Shown one piece after another: positions 15,876 to 23,586 of a DNA stretch of 34,235 nt (position 1 is its first letter; each line of letters starts with the position of its first letter). The translations under genes and the position numbers were made by a program. Source of the DNA: Myxococcales bacterium (GTDB lineage Bacteria; Myxococcota; Myxococcia; Myxococcales; JAKAPL01); NCBI GenBank assembly GCA_021807105.1, contig JAKAPL010000038.1:1-34235 (forward strand). Direction: 5' to 3'. The notes under the pieces are model-generated. The model was not told the DNA's origin, searched no databases, and worked only from the letters and a program-made list of their open reading frames with translations.

Positions 15876-16586
15876 CTACCGTTTGCTCGGCAGTAGGGGC
15901 CGCAGGTGGCGGCTCGCGCGGTGGGGGCCGGAGAGCTGCTCGGCCCGCGCCAGCTCGACGCGGGCGGCGGCCGTCTTCCCCTCCCCCTCGAGCAGCCGGC
16001 CGAGGCGCCGGTGCCAAACCGGGTTCTTCGGCTCCATCTCGGCGAGCAGCCGCAGCGCCTGCTCCGCGGCGTCGAGACGCCCGTCCTCCTCCTCGGCGCT
16101 CGCGAGCATCGCGAGGAGCGACGCGTCGCCGGGGTGGGCTCCGGCGAGCTGCAGCAGCTCGTCGATGGCCGGCCCATGCTTGCCCTCGTTCCAGAGGAGC
16201 TGCGCGAGGTGGCGGCCGGCCCCGGGGAACTCCGGCCGCAGCGCGAGGGCCCGCCGCTCGGCCTGCTCGGCCACGGCCGCGTCCCCCGTCGCCTCGGCAG
16301 AGAGCGAGAGCAGGTGCCAGCCGCGCGCGTTGGCGGCGTCGAGGCGGACCGCGCCCGCCGCAAGCTCGCGGGCCTGCGCCGCCTGCCCCTCCCGGAGCCG
16401 GAGCTGCGCGAGGTCGATCGGCGGCAGCTCCCAGGCGGGCGCCTCCGCCATCGCGCGGCCGAGAAGGCGGGCGGCGGTCGCGTCGTCGCCCGCCTTCTCG
16501 GCCGCGAGCCCCGCCCGGTAGTCACCGACGGGGTCGCCGGTCAGCGCCACGACGAGCGCGAGCAGGAGCGGCGGAGGGCCGGTCAA
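15876..16586 (-). CDS. TPR-repeat protein with signal-like N-terminus
   Basis: A 236-residue protein built of degenerate tetratricopeptide repeats: DYRAGLAAEKAGDDATAARLL, LAQLRLREGQAAQARELA, WHLLSLSAEATGDAAVAEQA, LAQLLWNEGKHGPAIDELL, LAMLASAEEEDGRLDAAEQAL and HRRLGRLLEGEGKTAAARV. The N-terminus (TGPPPLLLALVVALTG) is hydrophobic and could export it. The start is TTG at 16584-16586, three bases after the pterin dehydratase stop, which suggests translational coupling. TPRs mediate protein-protein contacts; no partner can be named. Confidence 0.75.
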   Translation of the reverse strand: MTGPPPLLLALVVALTGDPVGDYRAGLAAEKAGDDATAARLLGRAMAEAPAWELPPIDLAQLRLREGQAAQARELAAGAVRLDAANARGWHLLSLSAEATGDAAVAEQAERRALALRPEFPGAGRHLAQLLWNEGKHGPAIDELLQLAGAHPGDASLLAMLASAEEEDGRLDAAEQALRLLAEMEPKNPVWHRRLGRLLEGEGKTAAARVELARAEQLSGPHRASRHLRPLLPSKR

Positions 16587-16589
16587 GGC

Positions 16590-16919
16590 TCAGGGCAGCG
16601 CGGAGAGCTTCGCGGCGAGCACGAAGTCGTTCTCGGAGAGGCCGGAGACCGCGTGGGTCCACAGCTCCACGTCGACGTGGTCGTAGTGGACGCAGAAGTC
16701 GGGGTGGTGGCCCTCGGCCTCGGCGAGGTCCGCCATCCGGTTCACGAACGCCATCGCCTCCCGGAAGTCCCGGCGCCGGAACGTCCGGCGGAGCCGGTCG
16801 CCGTGCTCCTCCCAGCCGGGCACGAGCGCGAGCAGCTCCCGGATGCGCTCGCGGGGAAGCTTTGGGGTGCCGCCCTCGCACGGCACGCAGCGACGTTTCG
16901 CCAGCTCTTTCTCCGCCAT
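16590..16919 (-). CDS. phhB: Pterin-4a-carbinolamine dehydratase
   Basis: A 109-residue protein of the PCD/DCoH family, which dehydrates 4a-hydroxytetrahydropterin to recycle the cofactor of aromatic amino-acid hydroxylases. The active-site signature is present: EGHHPDFCVHYDHVDVELWTH, containing the HHP pair and the later H...TH. GWEEHGDRLRRTFRRRDFREAMAFVN is the family's usual central part. There is an N-terminal CVPC pair. No phenylalanine hydroxylase is in the window, so the substrate context is missing; many bacteria carry such stand-alone genes. The start ATG at 16917-16919 is only 18 bp from the divergent ATG at 16938, so promoters for the two must overlap or lie inside the genes. Confidence 0.92.
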   Translation of the reverse strand: MAEKELAKRRCVPCEGGTPKLPRERIRELLALVPGWEEHGDRLRRTFRRRDFREAMAFVNRMADLAEAEGHHPDFCVHYDHVDVELWTHAVSGLSENDFVLAAKLSALP

Positions 16920-16937
16920 GATGGTATTCTTGCGTCC

Positions 16938-17213
16938 ATGCCTCTCGTGCGCAAGGAGGAAGTCGAGGACCTCGTCTCCGAGGCGCTCGCGCAGATCGCC
17001 GGGGGGGCGATCCACCAGGCCGCGGCCGCGCTCGTCACGCTCGGGCGCAGGCTCGCCCGCGCGGGGCGGGCGAAGCCCGATCTGGAGAGGGTGGCCGCGG
17101 CGATCGCCGAGCTGCTCCGGCGCCACGACGTCGCCGGCATGACGGCGGCCGAAGACGCGGACCTCAAGGCCGCGCTGGCGGCCCTTCACGCCCGTCTCGC
17201 CGAGCTCGGTTGA
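16938..17213 (+). CDS. Small helical protein, unknown
   Basis: A 91-residue, Ala/Leu/Arg-rich and probably all-helical protein (EEVEDLVSEALAQIAGGAIHQAAAALVTLGRRLAR...). It has no signal peptide, Cys or recognised motif. It starts only 18 bp from the divergent pterin dehydratase gene, with no Shine-Dalgarno and an AT-rich GGTATTCTTG patch about 8-17 bp before the ATG, which would suit near-leaderless expression. Coding is supported by the clean start-stop frame and helical heptad-like spacing, but not by homology. Confidence 0.5.
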   Translation: MPLVRKEEVEDLVSEALAQIAGGAIHQAAAALVTLGRRLARAGRAKPDLERVAAAIAELLRRHDVAGMTAAEDADLKAALAALHARLAELG

Positions 17214-17534
17214 CCCGGCTCCGGGTGTGCGACGCATGCCCATCAACGAATCGACGGCCGGAGTTCCAGATTCGCGGCAGGAGCCGCTCGCCCTCCCGAG
17301 CCGTGTACCCGAGCCCCGTGATCGATGGGGTTTCGGGCCTCGGGGAGAGGACCTCGGGGAGCCGAAGCGACGGTCAACCCCGGTCGACTTCGCCGACTGA
17401 AGCGAGACGCGCGATCGAGGGGTGAGCAGCGTCAAACGTACTCTTTGCAGTCCGCTGAAAAGCGAAGCGACGAGGCCGCCCGTCGCAGCGAAGGGTTCGG
17501 CTTTTGCAGTAGCCAGCCATTGAACACCAGCCTC
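17214..17534. other. Intergenic stretch with no gene
   Basis: This is 321 bp between the convergent ends of the small helical protein and the enoyl reductase. It has lower coding character than the flanks. A hairpin at 17467-17486 is the only structure I see. TTTGCAGT occurs twice (around 17446 and 17504), in direct orientation. No tRNA, open frame with a Shine-Dalgarno, or repeat-element terminus is visible. Confidence 0.6.
17467..17486 (-). terminator. Possible terminator of the enoyl reductase gene
   Basis: On the minus strand GCGACG (17486-17481) pairs with CGTCGC (17472-17467) across an 8-nt loop, followed by TTCGCTTTT. It lies about 50 bp past the stop codon at 17535. The stem is short and the T-run is interrupted. 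Confidence 0.4.
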
Positions 17535-18341
17535 CTAGCTCCCGGCCTCCTCGCCCCCGTCCACGTTGAGCACGTTGCCCGTGAGCCACTGCGTCTCGGG
17601 ACGCGAGAGGGCGACGAGGCAGCGGGCCACGTCCGCGGGCGTCGTCAGGCGGCGGTGGGGGTTCTTGTGGAGGGCGATTCGGATCATGTCGTCGCTGCCC
17701 GGGATCTTGCGCAGCGCCGGTGTGTCCGTCACGCCGGCGCGCACGGCGTTCGCGGTGATGCCGAGCGGCGCCAGCTCCCAGGCGAGCTGCCGGACGTGCG
17801 ACTCGAGCGCCGTCTTGGCCGCGGAGACCGCGCCGTAGCCCGGCCAGACGTGCAGCGATCCGGACGAGGTCATCGCGAAGATCCGACCGCCGTCGCCCAT
17901 GAGCTTGCGCTCGACGAGCCCCTGGGCCCAGTAGACGAGGCTGTTCGCCATCACGTCGAGGGTCATCTCGATCTGAGCGCGCGAGAGCCGGTCGCCGCCG
18001 ACCATCGGCTTCAGCGTCCCGAAGGCGAGCGAGTGGAGCAGCACCTTCACCTGCCCGAGCTGCCCGCTCTCGCTCAGCCGCGACTCGATGTGGGCGAGGA
18101 CCTCCTGCTGCTTCTCCTCGTCGGCGGCGTTGACGTTGAAGAAGAGCGCCTTCCGGCCGAGCGCCTTGATCTCGGCCTGCACCTGCTCGGCGAGCGGCAG
18201 CGTCGCCTTCCGGTCGAGGTGCACGCCGAAGACATCCATGCCCGCGCGCGCCAGCGCGACGGCCGTCGCGCCCCCGAAGCCGGACGAGGCGCCGAGCACG
18301 AGCGCCCAGCCCGACAAGAAGCCCTCTTTCCCTTCCGTCAT
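17535..18341 (-). CDS. Enoyl-ACP reductase-like SDR (FabI/FabL type)
   Basis: A 268-residue divergent SDR. It has the NAD(P)-binding GASSGFG at 17-23 and HSLAFG at 103-108, typical of FabI/FabL. The catalytic pair is Tyr-x6-Lys (YGAVSAAK, Tyr169/Lys176), the spacing that marks enoyl-ACP reductases off from classical YxxxK SDRs. GITANAVRAGVTDTPALRKIPG is close to the FabL/FabI segment after the active site. The protein would reduce trans-2-enoyl-ACP in fatty-acid elongation, or a related enoyl thioester. GGAGGAGG sits a few bases before the ATG at 18339-18341. The gene stands alone, divergent from the 77-residue Cys-rich protein. FabL versus FabI cannot be settled by eye. Confidence 0.82.
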   Translation of the reverse strand: MTEGKEGFLSGWALVLGASSGFGGATAVALARAGMDVFGVHLDRKATLPLAEQVQAEIKALGRKALFFNVNAADEEKQQEVLAHIESRLSESGQLGQVKVLLHSLAFGTLKPMVGGDRLSRAQIEMTLDVMANSLVYWAQGLVERKLMGDGGRIFAMTSSGSLHVWPGYGAVSAAKTALESHVRQLAWELAPLGITANAVRAGVTDTPALRKIPGSDDMIRIALHKNPHRRLTTPADVARCLVALSRPETQWLTGNVLNVDGGEEAGS

Positions 18342-18437
18342 GCGGTCCTCCTCCGCCCGCGCCGGGGCGGGAGACAAAGCGGTTTTCATTAGCCGACGGG
18401 GGGGCGGATGGCAAGCGCGTGGCGGCGCGGGGGGTGA

Positions 18438-18466
18438 TTGACAGCCCCCCGCCCCGGTGGGAGATT
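18438..18466 (+). promoter_or_regulatory. Weak promoter-like TTGACA / GAGATT
   Basis: TTGACA (18438-18443) is followed after 17 bp by GAGATT, upstream of the 77-residue protein gene. The -35 is perfect but the -10 matches only three of six bases. Confidence 0.3.
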
Positions 18467-18534
18467 GCCGCGAGTTTCCCGACGTTCTCGCGCATCCTGC
18501 CCGCGGGGGATCGAAATTGGAGGTCACGTTGGCC

Positions 18535-18768
18535 ATGAAGCCCAACCCCACCGCGCTCGACACGGCCATCAACCCCGACGCCCTCGATCCGACCCACGGG
18601 GTCGAGTCGCACCGGCGCCTCTTCTGCCCTCACTACGACGACTGCCTCGACGTGGCGGTGGTGCACGAGTGGCCGAGCTGGACCTGCACGGCCTGCGAGC
18701 TGGGCTTCCTGAACGTCCGGGCCGCAGCCGGCCTCGACAGCTACGCGACGCAGCGGCACACGGCGTAG
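18535..18768 (+). CDS. 77-residue Cys-rich protein, possible zinc binding
   Basis: A small cytoplasmic protein with FCPHYDDCLD and, 14 residues later, WTCTACELGF: Cys-x4-Cys followed by Cys-x2-Cys, a likely zinc-ribbon-like site. The Asp/Glu-rich N-terminus (NPDALDPTHGVES) has no signal peptide. GGAGG at 18519-18523 supports initiation. It is spaced better for a TTG at 18529 (two extra residues) than for the ATG at 18535; the ATG is kept as the more conservative choice. It lies 4 bp from the end of the convergent CAP-domain gene. No family is recognised. Confidence 0.65.
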   Translation: MKPNPTALDTAINPDALDPTHGVESHRRLFCPHYDDCLDVAVVHEWPSWTCTACELGFLNVRAAAGLDSYATQRHTA

Positions 18769-18772
18769 CCCG

Positions 18773-19861
18773 CTACCCTCCCGCGAACAGCTCGGTCACG
18801 ACGAACGATCGCTGCCCAGTGGGGTCCACGGCGGCGGCGACGCCCACCCCGCAGCGGTCGAACGTGGGGTCGAGCATGTTGCGGCGGTGGGCCGGGCTGC
18901 CGGCCGCGAGGCGGTGCGCTTCCATGGGATCGGGTCCCCGCGCCAGGTTCTCCCCCGCCCGCGCGTAGCCGTAGCCGGCCCGCGCGAGGCGAGCGACGAG
19001 GCCGCCCGAACGCGGCGAGACGTGCGCGAGGATCCCCAGGCTGGCCATCTCCTCGGCGTAGGCCCGCGCGATCGCCACGAGCCGCTCGTCGAAGGCGAGG
19101 GCCGGCTCTCCGGACGCGAGCCGCAGCCGGTTGATCGCCTCGAAGACCGCCCGCTCCGGCGCGACGCCTCCCGCGGTCGCGACCGGCCGGGGCGCCGCCT
19201 CGCCGCCGCCGCTGCCCGCGACCACGCCGTAGAGCCAGACGACCTCCGGCCCCCGCCCGCCGTCCGCCATGACCTCGACGACGTACCGCCCGGGCGCGCG
19301 CAGGATCACCCTCCCCTCGACGGCCGGTCCGTCGGTCCGGAGCGGGAGCGCGGCCACCCGCCCGTCCGGCCCCTCGACGTCGAGCGCCGGCCGGGAGAGC
19401 CCCGGGGCGAGGCGACCGCGCAGGACGAGCGTCCCCCCGGGGGCGACCTCCCGCGGCGCGAAGATCCACGCCTTGCGCTGCACGCGGACGACGACCGCCC
19501 GCACCTGGCCCGCGGGGGTCCTCGCGCCGCCGACGCCGACCGCGTTGGCGCCGGGGAACGGCGGCAGGCGATCGGCCAGGGCGCGCGCGACCAGCGCGGG
19601 CTCCGGTCCTTCGACGAGGAACCCCTCCGGCGCGGGGTCGCCGAGCCCCGCCTCCCGTACGCGCCGGCCGAGCCTCTCCGGCGAATCGAGCCCCTCGGCG
19701 CGCGCCGCGGCGGCCTGCTCCGCGACGCGGGCGAGGGACGGGTCCCACTCCGGCAGCGGCTCGCCGCGGCGCGCGTAGGCGGCGGCGACGGCCTGCCGGA
19801 GCGGCTCGACGGGGACCTGGCCGGCCCCGGCGGCGACGAGCAAGGCGAGCCAAGCGCTCAA
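18773..19861 (-). CDS. Exported CAP (SCP/PR-1) domain protein
   Basis: A 362-residue protein with a short signal (SAWLALLVAAGAG) and an Ala/Arg-rich N-terminal half. A beta-rich middle (FAPREVAPGGTLVLRGRLAPGLSRP) follows, and a C-terminal CAP domain from about residue 238. The domain contains 'INRLRLASGEPALAFDERLVAIARAYAEEM', 'AGENLARG' and 'SPAHRRNMLDPTFDRCGVGVA', matching the usual CAP consensus. Such exported proteins occur across bacteria; a peptidoglycan- or lipid-related role is often proposed. The TTG start at 19859-19861 overlaps the stop of the upstream lytic transglycosylase (TTGA), so both are probably made together. Confidence 0.85.
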   Translation of the reverse strand: MSAWLALLVAAGAGQVPVEPLRQAVAAAYARRGEPLPEWDPSLARVAEQAAAARAEGLDSPERLGRRVREAGLGDPAPEGFLVEGPEPALVARALADRLPPFPGANAVGVGGARTPAGQVRAVVVRVQRKAWIFAPREVAPGGTLVLRGRLAPGLSRPALDVEGPDGRVAALPLRTDGPAVEGRVILRAPGRYVVEVMADGGRGPEVVWLYGVVAGSGGGEAAPRPVATAGGVAPERAVFEAINRLRLASGEPALAFDERLVAIARAYAEEMASLGILAHVSPRSGGLVARLARAGYGYARAGENLARGPDPMEAHRLAAGSPAHRRNMLDPTFDRCGVGVAAAVDPTGQRSFVVTELFAGG

Positions 19862-21726
19862 AAGTCGATCCCCGCGCGCGGCTCCCCCGCCGGCGGCCGC
19901 GCGTCGATCGACGCGCGGCCGGATCCGTAGCGCGCCCGGTAGCCGGCCTCGTTGGCGAGCACCGCCTCGACGTAGCCCCGGGTCTCCTTGAACGGGATCC
20001 GCTCGATCCATTCGTCGAGCGGCCGCCGGCCGATCTCGCCGACCCAGGCCGTGACGGCCTCGGGGCCCGCGTTGTACGCGGCCGCCACCGCCGCGTCGCT
20101 CCCGAACCGCTCCGCGAGCGCGCGCAGGTACCAGGCCGCGAAGGCGACGTCGCTCCCGACCCCCTCGCGGACGGCCGTCCCCGTGATCGCCGCGATCCGC
20201 TCCCGCGTGCGGCCGAGCAACTGCATGACCCCGCGGGCCTGCTGCGCCGAGCGCGCCCCCCGCGTGAAGCGACTCTCCTGGCGCATGATCGACCAGATCA
20301 GGATGGGATCGACGCCCGCCGCCCGCGCGGCGCGTTCGACCTCCTCGCGAAACGGTCGGGGGAAGAGGAGCCCCGAGACGTCCGCGCACGGCGCGCGGCC
20401 GGCCGCGGCGAGCCGGAAGGCGGCTCCCGGCCGCGCCAGCGCGCCGTCCGCCTCCGCGACCGCCGACGACTCCGCGGGGCCGCGGGCCCGCCGCGCCGCC
20501 GCCGACAGCTCGAGGCCCGCGTCGTCCGCGTCCCCCAGGGCCCACAGCCACGCGGCGCGGCGCAGGAGGATCCCGGCCGCCTCGGAGGCTCGCGGCTCAC
20601 ACCTTGGCGCCGATCCGGTCGCCGCGCCGCCGCCGGCGAGCAGCGCGTAGTACGACCCCGGCGCGAGCGCGAGCAGGCGGGCGCGGGTCGCGTCCGCCCG
20701 GCGCCGGTCGCCCGCGAGGCCGGAGGCCTTCGCGAGCCAGTAGAGCGCCCGCAGCCGCGACGGGCCGCCGAGGCTCACGAGCTTCGCCCACGCCCGGACG
20801 GCGGATCGCGCGCGGGCTCGGGCCTCGGGGCTGCGGCGCGCCCGCGTGGCCGCCAGGTACTCGATCCGCCCCTCCCACCAGAGCGCCTCGCCGCCCCGCC
20901 GCCGCCGGGGGCGCCGGCCGAGCGCGCAAAACCCCGCGAGCGCGCGGCCCTGCTCGCCGTGCCGGAGCAGCATCCACGCCCGGAAGAAGGCGGCGTCCCG
21001 CCCCTCCGGCCGCTCCCGGCGCTCGGCGGCGACGCGGCCGAGCAGCTCCACGGCCGGCTTCCAGTCTCCCGCGTCCTCGAGCTCGCGGGCGAGCGCGATG
21101 CGGGCCGCCGCCGCGACGGCCGGATCGCGCGAGGCCGCCGCCGCCCGCCAGTGAGCGAGCGCCTCGTCCTCGCGGCCGAGGACGCGGTCCGCCTCGCCCA
21201 GGAAGAGCTCACCGCGGGCGGCGCGGGGCGAGCCTGGCCCGGCCTTCGCCACGGCGAGCAGCAGATCCGCGTGGGCCGCCGCGGGCTCTCCCGCGTTCAG
21301 GAGCCGCCGGGCGCCGCGCAGGGCTCCCTCCAGGCCCGCCACCGCTGGTCCGCCCCGGGCGGCCGCGGCCCGCCCTCGAGCCGCGCGCGCGACGGCCCCG
21401 TCCTGGTCGCCCGCGAGCTGGGCCAAAAGCGGCCCCGCCTCGTCCGGCCGGCCGGCGGCGAGGAGCGCGCGGGCCCGGGCGAGCCGCGCCCAGGGGCCGA
21501 GGATCGGGTCAGCCCCGGCGGCGGCGAGCTCCCCAGCCGCCTCGGCGTACCGCCCCCGCGCGGAGAGCCGAGCCGCCCGGAGGAGCGCCACGCGCGCGTC
21601 GGTCGAGGGAGCCCCCCCGGCTTCGCCGCGCAGCGCGCGCTCCAGGGCGGCGAGCTCCGGCAGCGGTCCCCAGGCGGGCGGCAAGGGGGCGAGAGGAGCG
21701 GCGGCGAGGAGGAGCGCGAGCAGCAT
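19858..21726 (-). CDS. slt: Soluble lytic murein transglycosylase (Slt70-like)
   Basis: A 622-residue exported protein. The N-terminal ~450 residues are a long alpha-helical superhelix with many Ala/Arg/Leu TPR-like turns (for example RYAEAAGELAAAGADPILGPWARLARARALLAAGRPDEA), as in Slt70. The C-terminal catalytic domain has the Slt signature MRQESRF with the catalytic Glu at about 484, then SAQQARGVMQLL and AAYNAGPEAV. It cleaves the MurNAc-GlcNAc bond of peptidoglycan with 1,6-anhydro product. The N-terminus MLLALLLAAAPLAPLPPA is a signal sequence. The stop overlaps the CAP-domain gene. The length matches Slt70 (about 620 residues). Confidence 0.93.
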   Translation of the reverse strand: MLLALLLAAAPLAPLPPAWGPLPELAALERALRGEAGGAPSTDARVALLRAARLSARGRYAEAAGELAAAGADPILGPWARLARARALLAAGRPDEAGPLLAQLAGDQDGAVARAARGRAAAARGGPAVAGLEGALRGARRLLNAGEPAAAHADLLLAVAKAGPGSPRAARGELFLGEADRVLGREDEALAHWRAAAASRDPAVAAAARIALARELEDAGDWKPAVELLGRVAAERRERPEGRDAAFFRAWMLLRHGEQGRALAGFCALGRRPRRRRGGEALWWEGRIEYLAATRARRSPEARARARSAVRAWAKLVSLGGPSRLRALYWLAKASGLAGDRRRADATRARLLALAPGSYYALLAGGGAATGSAPRCEPRASEAAGILLRRAAWLWALGDADDAGLELSAAARRARGPAESSAVAEADGALARPGAAFRLAAAGRAPCADVSGLLFPRPFREEVERAARAAGVDPILIWSIMRQESRFTRGARSAQQARGVMQLLGRTRERIAAITGTAVREGVGSDVAFAAWYLRALAERFGSDAAVAAAYNAGPEAVTAWVGEIGRRPLDEWIERIPFKETRGYVEAVLANEAGYRARYGSGRASIDARPPAGEPRAGIDF

Positions 21727-21805
21727 CCGTGGCGAAGCCTACCCGAGGAGGTGGGGAAAGCGGAGTCGCGCCTCGCCGAGCGCGGGGGATTGCCTCTCCG
21801 AGCGT

Positions 21806-22001
21806 TCAACCCGTCTTATTCACGGTCCGGCTGCTGCGGGGTCCGCTCTCGCGCCTCCCGAAGGGGGGGCTTGCCACCCCTACAACGACATGGGGGGAGG
21901 TGCTTTACGCGACGCCTCGTCGGTCGTCGCTCTCGCTTGCCCTTCTCGGCTCGCGGTCTGAAAACGCCTCGCTACGCCGTACCGTGAATAAGACGGGCTC
22001 A
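21806..22001. repeat. Dispersed miniature inverted-repeat element, copy B (complete)
   Basis: This 196-bp element has both ends. CCCGTCTTATTCACGGT at 21810-21826 is repeated as its exact reverse complement at 21981-21997; extended by four bases, 19 of 21 positions match. The interior has a GC-rich GAAGGGGGGGCTTGCCACCCC segment and a GTGCTTTACGC...GCCTCGTC segment shared with copy A. No target-site duplication is obvious and there is no coding capacity, so it would need a transposase in trans, or be a non-autonomous repeat of another kind. It lies between the lytic transglycosylase start and the esterase, 45 bp from the latter. Confidence 0.85.
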
Positions 22002-22046
22002 GGGTCGCTCTCGGTGGGCGAGGTATTTTCCGGACGGACCGCTAGA

Positions 22047-23054
22047 ATGGCGCTCCCCATGGACCTTCGCGGCACCGTCGAGATCCACGACTTCACGAGC
22101 GGCCGGCTCGCCGGCAACCCGCTCGGCGATCCCATCCAGCGCCCCCTCGCCATCTACCTGCCGCCGGGCTACGCGGCCGAGCCGCCGCGCCGCTACCCCG
22201 TGCTCTACTTCCTCGCCGGCTTCGCGGGGACGGGCCTCTCCTTCCTCAACTGGAACGCCTGGCAGGAGAACCTCCCGGGGCGGCTGGACCGGCTGATCGC
22301 GGGCGGCATGGCGCCGGCCATCGCGGTCTTCCCCGACTGCTTCACGCTCCTCGGCGGCAGCCAGTACGTCAATTCCACGGCGCTGGGCCGGTACGAGGAC
22401 TACCTCTGCGACGAGATCGTCCCCTTCGTGGACGCCTCCTTCCGGACCACCGGCCGCCGCGCCGTCCTCGGCAAGTCGAGCGGCGGGTTCGGCGCGCTCT
22501 GGCTCTCCCTGCGGCGGCCCGGCCTCTTCGCCGCCGCCGCCTCGCACGCCGGCGACTGCGCCTTCGACCTGACCCTCGCCCGCTCCTTCCCCGACGCGGC
22601 CGCGCGGCTCGCCCACCAGGGCGGCGTCGCCCGCGTCCTCGCGAGGCTGAGGGCCGGCGAGGCGCCCGAACCGTCGTCCATCGATCTCCTCTCGATCCTC
22701 GCGACGGCCGCCGCGTTCTCGCCCCAGCCCGCGCCCGAACCATGGGGCTTCCGCCTCCCCTTCGATCCGGAGACCGGCGTCACCGTCCCGGATGTCTTCG
22801 ATCGCTGGCTCAGCTTCGATCCGCTCCGGGCGGCGGCGCCCCGGCGGGAGGCCCTCGCCTCGCTCTCCCTCCTCTATCTCGACGCGGGCCGCGAGGACGA
22901 GTACGGGCTCCAGTTCGGCGCGCGCCTCCTCTCGCGCGAGCTGTCGCGGCTCGGCGTCGCCCACCGGCACGAGGAGTTCACCGGCGGCCATCGCGGCAAC
23001 GCGGGCCGCTACGACGTGTCGATCCCCCTCGCCGTCTCCGCGCTCGTGGTATAG
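22047..23054 (+). CDS. Esterase (putative esterase / S-formylglutathione hydrolase-like fold)
   Basis: A 335-residue alpha/beta hydrolase of the esterase-D-like group. LGKSSGGFGALW holds the GxSxG nucleophile (Ser144). The acidic and His residues can be placed in LYLDAGREDEYG and TGGHRGN near the C-terminus. The N-terminal 'RPLAIYLPPGYAAEPPRRYPVLYFLAGF' is the family's entry strand and lid. There is no signal peptide, so it is probably cytoplasmic. The ATG at 22047 is used, with another at 22059; neither has a Shine-Dalgarno. It begins 45 bp after repeat copy B and ends 6 bp before the SEC-C gene. The physiological ester is unknown. Confidence 0.85.
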   Translation: MALPMDLRGTVEIHDFTSGRLAGNPLGDPIQRPLAIYLPPGYAAEPPRRYPVLYFLAGFAGTGLSFLNWNAWQENLPGRLDRLIAGGMAPAIAVFPDCFTLLGGSQYVNSTALGRYEDYLCDEIVPFVDASFRTTGRRAVLGKSSGGFGALWLSLRRPGLFAAAASHAGDCAFDLTLARSFPDAAARLAHQGGVARVLARLRAGEAPEPSSIDLLSILATAAAFSPQPAPEPWGFRLPFDPETGVTVPDVFDRWLSFDPLRAAAPRREALASLSLLYLDAGREDEYGLQFGARLLSRELSRLGVAHRHEEFTGGHRGNAGRYDVSIPLAVSALVV

Positions 23055-23060
23055 ACAGCC

Positions 23061-23516
23061 ATGGCCCGCCCCCGCCCCCGCCCCGCCGAGAAGCCGCGCC
23101 CGATCGAGTACGCGGGCGACCCGACCTTCGCCGCCCAGATGAAGGACCTCGACGTCGCCGAGACCGTCGAGAGCATGAGGCGCAGGATCGCCGACGCCGT
23201 CCAGGCGCGCCGCCGGATCTCGCCGACCCAACTGCTCGGCGAGATCGTCGGCCCCGAGAAGCAGAACGAGGAGAACCCGGAGGACCCCGAGCTGACCCAG
23301 GCGTTCGCGATGAACTTCCTCGCCCTCTGGAACGAGGAGGTCGCGCGGCTCCCGCGGGGCGAGGAGACCACGCGCTGGCGCGCCGAGGTCCAGGAGAGGA
23401 TCGAGGAGGAGGCCCAGGAGCTGCGCAAGCCCTACCTCGCCCCCGCGCGCCCGGGCCGCAACGACCCCTGCGCCTGCGGCAGCGGGAAGAAGTTCAAGCG
23501 CTGCTGTGGGGCGTGA
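23061..23516 (+). CDS. SEC-C metal-binding motif protein
   Basis: A 151-residue protein with a basic, Pro-rich N-terminus ([13 protein letters not shown]), a helical middle region ([31 protein letters not shown] and [16 protein letters not shown]), and the zinc-binding SEC-C motif at the C-terminus ([18 protein letters not shown]). SEC-C is the tail of SecA and of many small proteins that bind SecB or act as metal-dependent adaptors. There is no SecA domain here, so a small adaptor or chaperone-linked role is likely. It is 6 bp after the esterase stop, suggesting a common transcript. Confidence 0.88.
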   Translation: MARPRPRPAEKPRPIEYAGDPTFAAQMKDLDVAETVESMRRRIADAVQARRRISPTQLLGEIVGPEKQNEENPEDPELTQAFAMNFLALWNEEVARLPRGEETTRWRAEVQERIEEEAQELRKPYLAPARPGRNDPCACGSGKKFKRCCGA

Positions 23517-23586
23517 TGGCTCTGCTCCGCATGACCTCTCCCCTGGCGATGCCACCCCACCCACCGGACGCCCCGCTGCGAGGATC

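Noticed and set aside
20604..22046. Extension of the esterase frame upstream to 20604
   Set aside because: The upstream part is a low-complexity shadow of the lytic transglycosylase and runs through repeat copy B; the esterase fold begins after 22047.
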